The notes below the pieces were generated by a model. That model had not been told where the DNA came from. It saw nothing but the letters and a program-made list of their open reading frames with translations, and searched no databases. A stretch of DNA of 64,000 nucleotides from an uncultured Sphingomonadaceae bacterium (GTDB taxonomy: Bacteria; Pseudomonadota; Alphaproteobacteria; Sphingomonadales; Sphingomonadaceae): positions 1,612,001-1,676,000 of the forward strand of contig CANMWO010000001.1 of NCBI GenBank assembly GCA_947501695.1, read 5' to 3'. How positions within the stretch are numbered: the first letter of the stretch is position 1; every line of letters begins with the position of its first letter. The translations under genes and the position numbers were made by a program. Of the stretch, positions 60,113 to 64,000 are shown piece after piece.

Positions 60113-61825
60113 TTAACGCCCCTGGCTTCTCCAACGCTTGATAACCCGCTGGATAATCTCTTCTTCGCCGCCATTATCGCGCCACAGCTCTGAGAAGAGC
60201 GGATCTTCGGACGCCGGACGACGTTCTTCGACCAGCGTGTCGAGCGATACACGGATAGGAATAGCCACACCTTCACCGCAGCAAATAATCTCACGGTTTC
60301 TTAGAGCGGGAATGGAATCGAGGAAACCACGTGCGCCCTCTGGCATGGCCGCTTTCACAAAGGCTTGGTCGCGGTCATTGTTCAGACGCATGGAGAGAAT
60401 AGTACCGCATTGTGACAGCACACCTTCGGCCAAATCCGAGGGTCGCTGGGTGATCAGGCCTAAGGAGACACCATATTTACGGCCTTCCTTCGCGATCCTA
60501 CTAAGAATATCACGTACACTGCTTTCGCCAGCGATATCATCATTTGGAATATAACGGTGAGCCTCTTCGCAAACCAGCAAGATAGGCCGGCTCGGTTCAT
60601 TTTTTGCCCAAATGGAATAATCGAAAACCAACCGGCTCAAAACCGCAACAACGGTTGGCGTTATCTCAGATGGGATCGCCGATACGTCGATGATTGAAAT
60701 AGGTTTCCCCTCGGCGGGAAGACGGAAAATTTTCGCAAGAAAGTCTCCCATAGTGTCACCAACCAACATGCCGGAGAACATGAAGCTATAACGAGGATCA
60801 GCTTTAATCTCGTCAATCTTGGTCTTCAGCCGCATAAATGGCGCAGTATTGGTAGATTTATCAAGCTTACCCATTTCATTCTGAATGATATTGGTCAGAT
60901 CAGAAAGCAGGTAAGGAACCGGGCTATCCACCGTTAACTTAGCCACGCCTGCCGCCGCTTGGCTTTTGGCTTTGGCCGCGAGCAAGCATTTTGCGAGGAT
61001 GTCACTATCCATTTGTTTAGCATCGCCGGTGGATTGAATGAACACTTCGCAATGCTCGCGAAAGTTCATCAACCAATACGGCAGGTTCAAGTTGTTCACA
61101 TCGAATAGACGACCGTTGGTCTTGAAAGCTGCGGAATATTCTCCGTGGGGATCGATCATCAGGATATGGCCTTCTGGCGCAATATCACAGATTTTATGCA
61201 AAATTAGAGCCGCAGATGTCGATTTACCGGTACCGGTTGATCCAAGAAGCGCGAAATGCTTGCCAAGCATGGCATCGACATAAAGTGCGCCGCGAATATC
61301 GTCAGTGGGATAAACCGTGCCGATTTCAACATTCGCGCGGCCATCTGAGGCATAAACCTGCTTCAGGTCAGCCGTGGTCACCGCATAGATGACAGATCCC
61401 GGAACCGGATAACGGGTCACACCGCGGCGAAAATTATAGATATGCCCAGTCAGCCGTTCTTCATCGCCTTCACCGAGAAAATCAATTTCAGCAAGGATCA
61501 AACCAGCTTGCCGTTCATGGAGTTTCTGGGTGCGGATGTTAGCGAGCAACCAAGTTTGGCCGACGCGGATTTTTACCTGGCTGCCAACCTGCCCAGCCAT
61601 CGTGATTGTCTTATCGGGATGGTCGCTCAAACTGGCCAGAACGGCAGCATCCATGACAATGCGTGATCCTGATCCGGCAATTTCTATGACTTCGCCAATT
61701 TGATGTCCCTCAGACCGTTTCGGTGTTGGCGTAGGAGCATGTGTTGCCACTGGCTCGACCGCCGCATCATCGCCGGAAGGAAGCGGGCGGGCCGCTGGGA
61801 AATTATGGGAACCCATATCTGACAT
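60113..61825 (-). CDS. HerA/DUF87-type hexameric ATPase
   Basis: 570 residues. After a disordered Pro-rich N-terminus comes a HAS-barrel-like beta domain (VIEIAGSGSRIVMD, QVGSQVKIRVGQTWLLANIRTQ), then the RecA-like core: Walker A GSTGTGKST, IDPHGEYSAAF, Walker B ILLVCEEAHRYIP, LGLITQRPSDLAEGVLSQCGTILSMRL. HerA translocates DNA and in archaea works with the NurA nuclease; in bacteria this branch is little studied and may take part in DNA repair or phage defence. No nuclease gene is adjacent. Confidence 0.92.
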   Translation of the reverse strand: MSDMGSHNFPAARPLPSGDDAAVEPVATHAPTPTPKRSEGHQIGEVIEIAGSGSRIVMDAAVLASLSDHPDKTITMAGQVGSQVKIRVGQTWLLANIRTQKLHERQAGLILAEIDFLGEGDEERLTGHIYNFRRGVTRYPVPGSVIYAVTTADLKQVYASDGRANVEIGTVYPTDDIRGALYVDAMLGKHFALLGSTGTGKSTSAALILHKICDIAPEGHILMIDPHGEYSAAFKTNGRLFDVNNLNLPYWLMNFREHCEVFIQSTGDAKQMDSDILAKCLLAAKAKSQAAAGVAKLTVDSPVPYLLSDLTNIIQNEMGKLDKSTNTAPFMRLKTKIDEIKADPRYSFMFSGMLVGDTMGDFLAKIFRLPAEGKPISIIDVSAIPSEITPTVVAVLSRLVFDYSIWAKNEPSRPILLVCEEAHRYIPNDDIAGESSVRDILSRIAKEGRKYGVSLGLITQRPSDLAEGVLSQCGTILSMRLNNDRDQAFVKAAMPEGARGFLDSIPALRNREIICCGEGVAIPIRVSLDTLVEERRPASEDPLFSELWRDNGGEEEIIQRVIKRWRSQGR

Positions 61826-61934
61826 GAAGGCACAATCCTGTGTTGTTTATCTGGCACTTGGATTAAGCTGTCATGGTTAAGGAATATTTACCGGCCTTTC
61901 AAAAAGGTAACTAAACACCAAAGGTACTGCCTCG

Positions 61935-62708
61935 TCACATCTTCCGGAACAGATAGCCCGCGCCCCAACCGAAGACGATGGAAATCAGCACAGCCAATAG
62001 ACCGTAGATAAAACCATTTTCTTGCGACAGGTTAGTAATGAAACGCCCCATGCCTATTTTTTCAATGGTAATATCTTTGATTTCTGCAGCCTCCACACGG
62101 CCATCTATAATAAGAAATGTTTCAGCAGAATATTCGCCTACGGGGACGCTGGCAGGCAGATTTATCCGCGCTTTATAAAGAACCGAGTCGGTAATTTCGA
62201 CGCTATTGGGAAGGTTTTTATATAGGCTTCCGCGGCTATTCAAATCAACGAGACCATTAGTGAAGCGAGACAGTTCCTGACTTTCAATGGCACCCGCTGG
62301 GGAAAGTTGCAGATGGTTGAGGCCAAGCTCATAAATATCAGCCGTCTTGTCATCGACAATTTCTTCAATCGGTCGCGAAGACGCAACTGCGTAATAGCCA
62401 GGTGCAGACCGGAATTCGCTGCTTGCCGCGTTAATCCATATCCCTGCCACTTGCTGCTTCTCGCGCAGCACAATCGATTCAGTCGGACCTTTCAGAACGA
62501 CGACAATGTCCGCGCGATCGCGGTTCAGTGTTCCCGGAGGATAGGTAATGGCGCCAAATAAAAGCAACTGAGCACCGTTAAAGTCCCCTTTGATGCTGAT
62601 CTTGTCCTGCGACACATCGGGCACCAGTATAGGCGTATTGGCCGTAGCTAGAAACAGGATCGCAAGGCCGCACAAAGCCCTCGTCCATTTTGATCTCAAT
62701 CCAGTCAT
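61935..62708 (-). CDS. TIGR02186 family membrane protein
   Basis: 257 residues. Signal peptide or N-terminal helix (LCGLAILFLATANTPILVPDVSQDKISIKGDFNGAQLLLFGAI), a periplasmic beta-rich domain, and a C-terminal membrane helix (GFIYGLLAVLISIVFGWGAGYLF). These features and the place beside a TauE/SafE gene match the TIGR02186 family, usually found next to sulfite exporter-type permeases. Function unknown. Its ATG overlaps the TauE stop by ATGA. Confidence 0.9.
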   Translation of the reverse strand: MTGLRSKWTRALCGLAILFLATANTPILVPDVSQDKISIKGDFNGAQLLLFGAITYPPGTLNRDRADIVVVLKGPTESIVLREKQQVAGIWINAASSEFRSAPGYYAVASSRPIEEIVDDKTADIYELGLNHLQLSPAGAIESQELSRFTNGLVDLNSRGSLYKNLPNSVEITDSVLYKARINLPASVPVGEYSAETFLIIDGRVEAAEIKDITIEKIGMGRFITNLSQENGFIYGLLAVLISIVFGWGAGYLFRKM

Positions 62709-63619
62709 AACGGCTGTATCGTATAAATTTCGTCAGGTTGGAAACCCAGCCCAAGCGCCATCCGAATAGCTACCAACAATACCATGACGGCAAGCGCTAA
62801 CCGCAGATATTCAGGCCGCATCCGTTGCGCAAATTTCGCGCCCAGTTGCGCGCCGGTTACACTTCCAATCAGAAGCAAACCGGCCAAAACAATATCGACG
62901 GCTCGGGTTGTCATACTGTGCATCATAGTAGACGCAATGGTGACAAAAAGAATCTGGAACAAAGATGTTCCGACGACGACTTGCGCGCCCATGCCGAGCA
63001 GATAGAGCATCGCGGGCACCATAATAAACCCGCCGCCGACACCCAACAGCATTGTCAAAATACCAGTCAACAGTCCCAAGATAAAAGGCGCAATCGGGGA
63101 AATATAGAGGCCGGAACGATAAAAACGCCAACGCATTGGCAGATTCGCCACCAGAGGATGATGGCGCCGTTTTCGTGCAGGTAACGGTTTGCCAGAGCGA
63201 ACCGCTTGCACGCTGCCCCATGCTTCCTTGGCCATCATGCCACCAATACTGCCAAGCATCAGCACATAAAGCACAGAAATCACGGTATCAATCTGTCCCC
63301 AGCGCTGCAAAATCTGAAATAAGCCCGTTCCAATGAAGGTGCCGAAGATACCGCCAACAACCAGCACCGCCCCCATTCGAAAGTCGACCCCTTTACGCCG
63401 CATATGAGCGGCAACACCTGAAATACTGGCTCCTGTTACCTGGGTCGATGCTGATGCTGCGGCCACTGTGGGGGGAATACCGTAAAATATTAGAAGTGGC
63501 GTCGTTAAGAAACCACCGCCAACGCCAAACATACCGGACAGGATACCTACCAGGCCGCCAAGCAACACGATGACAAACGCATCGACTGACAAATTTGCGA
63601 TAGGGAGGTAAATATCCAT
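62705..63619 (-). CDS. TauE/SafE family permease
   Basis: 304 residues, eight or so membrane helices in two repeats: LLGGLVGILSGMFGVGGGFLTTPLLIFYGIPP and LGLLTGILTMLLGVGGGFIMVPAMLYLLGM, the duplicated signature of the family. Members export sulfite or sulfoacetate or transport other small anions. It is followed by the TIGR02186 gene in an overlapping pair. Substrate cannot be told. Confidence 0.93.
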   Translation of the reverse strand: MDIYLPIANLSVDAFVIVLLGGLVGILSGMFGVGGGFLTTPLLIFYGIPPTVAAASASTQVTGASISGVAAHMRRKGVDFRMGAVLVVGGIFGTFIGTGLFQILQRWGQIDTVISVLYVLMLGSIGGMMAKEAWGSVQAVRSGKPLPARKRRHHPLVANLPMRWRFYRSGLYISPIAPFILGLLTGILTMLLGVGGGFIMVPAMLYLLGMGAQVVVGTSLFQILFVTIASTMMHSMTTRAVDIVLAGLLLIGSVTGAQLGAKFAQRMRPEYLRLALAVMVLLVAIRMALGLGFQPDEIYTIQPL

Positions 63620-63721
63620 ATTTCCAAGGACTAATCGCTTTTGGTTACGGGATAAAGGGACTTGATCTTATCTCTTGTAAGAAATCTATTCTCGTAAAGA
63701 TTGATGGCACATGAAAACTGC

Positions 63722-64000
63722 TCAAAATCCTGTAGATAAAGTCACTGAAGCCCCCGACCCTGGATGCGCATTTCCGCCGATACGCTCGCGCCAATCGACC
63801 GAAACCTGGACATTGACCTGCCCGACCGGAACATGCAACTTCACGCGCGGGCCGATATCAACCCGCGTCGCTCCCTCCTGACCACTCGCCCAAATCCCTG
63901 CTCCAGCGGTAATTTTATGCCCTTCGCGCTCAAAAACCTGTTTCTGCAGTGCAGCCGAAGCGTCAAAAAAATAACTATCATCGCGAGCAAATATAAACCC
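63722..64000 (-). CDS. C-terminal end of an outer-membrane-like protein, cut by window edge
   Basis: A minus-strand frame enters at 64000 and stops at TGA 63722, giving 92 C-terminal residues. The composition is alternating hydrophobic-polar beta (ITAGAGIWASGQEG, RVDIGPRVKLHVPVGQVNVQVSVDWRERIGG) and it ends in Phe, LSTGF*, as outer-membrane beta-barrels do. The rest is outside the window, so no name is given. A terminal barrel of a secretion or polysaccharide-export protein is possible. Confidence 0.7.
   Translation of the reverse strand, partial: GFIFARDDSYFFDASAALQKQVFEREGHKITAGAGIWASGQEGATRVDIGPRVKLHVPVGQVNVQVSVDWRERIGGNAHPGSGASVTLSTGF

Noticed and set aside
1-64000. CRISPR array, prophage or insertion sequence
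   Set aside because: No regularly spaced direct repeats, no integrase, transposase or phage structural genes were seen on either strand.

Overview
The window reads as a chromosomal segment of an alphaproteobacterium of the order Sphingomonadales. The evidence is a LOV-HTH photoreceptor that matches the Erythrobacter EL222 type almost motif for motif, a two-piece circularly permuted tmRNA with the tag ANDNEALAVAA, a purN fused to an MmcQ/YjbR-like domain, gene neighbourhoods I associate with sphingomonads (lptD-surA-pdxA-rsmA, pcm-tolC-popZ-like-valS) and a moderate GC content. Genus level (Parasphingorhabdus or Sphingorhabdus-like, or an erythrobacter) is inference. There is no integrase, transposase, phage or CRISPR array.

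Layout. 1-2.6 kb: a left-truncated exported protein, then purM-purN. 2.7-6.7 kb: LOV-HTH regulator, SDR dehydrogenase, divergent SnoaL-like protein and a large CshA/DUF11 surface protein. 6.8-9.2 kb: ndk, holC, pepA. 9.5-15.0 kb: a tight outer-membrane and maintenance operon, lptD-surA-pdxA-rsmA. 15.3-21.9 kb: malate synthase G, an unknown protein, then an arginine succinyltransferase (AST) catabolic operon (M20 hydrolase-astA-astB). 21.9-22.3 kb: tmRNA. 22.4-25.6 kb: mscL, and an overlapping lemA-TPM-TPM-Nudix operon. 25.6-31.8 kb: NDUFS4-like complex I subunit, polyprenyl diphosphate synthase, chorismate mutase, flavin monooxygenase, a PepSY-response regulator-sensor kinase operon and a SIMPL protein. 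32.0-36.3 kb: Uup ABC-F ATPase and cyanide-insensitive-type bd oxidase cydAB with a 44-residue DUF2474 subunit.

36.5-44.2 kb: a run of exported or secreted proteins (DsrE, calcium-repeat mini-protein, acidic lipoprotein, matrix-metalloprotease-like peptidase, TPR protein, mono-heme cytochrome), then isocitrate lyase divergent from its probable ScfR/RamB-type regulator. With malate synthase G this gives both glyoxylate-shunt enzymes in one window. 44.3-49.4 kb looks accessory: a small lipoprotein, an amidohydrolase divergent from a TetR regulator, an E. coli-type phosphatidylserine decarboxylase, a methyltransferase and three copies of one extragenic palindrome. 49.5-59.5 kb returns to core genes: tRNA-Cys, pcm, tolC, PopZ-like, S9 peptidase, enoyl-CoA hydratase, acyltransferase, valS. 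59.5-64 kb: an exported helical protein, a HerA-type ATPase, a TIGR02186-TauE/SafE pair, and the end of an outer-membrane-like protein cut by the window edge.

The most interesting points are the EL222-type blue-light regulator and its unknown targets, the eukaryote-style matrix metalloprotease with an intact cysteine switch, the AST operon that carries an M20 hydrolase but no astE, the possible CTG start of the sensor kinase, and the palindrome family of the 44-49 kb region.
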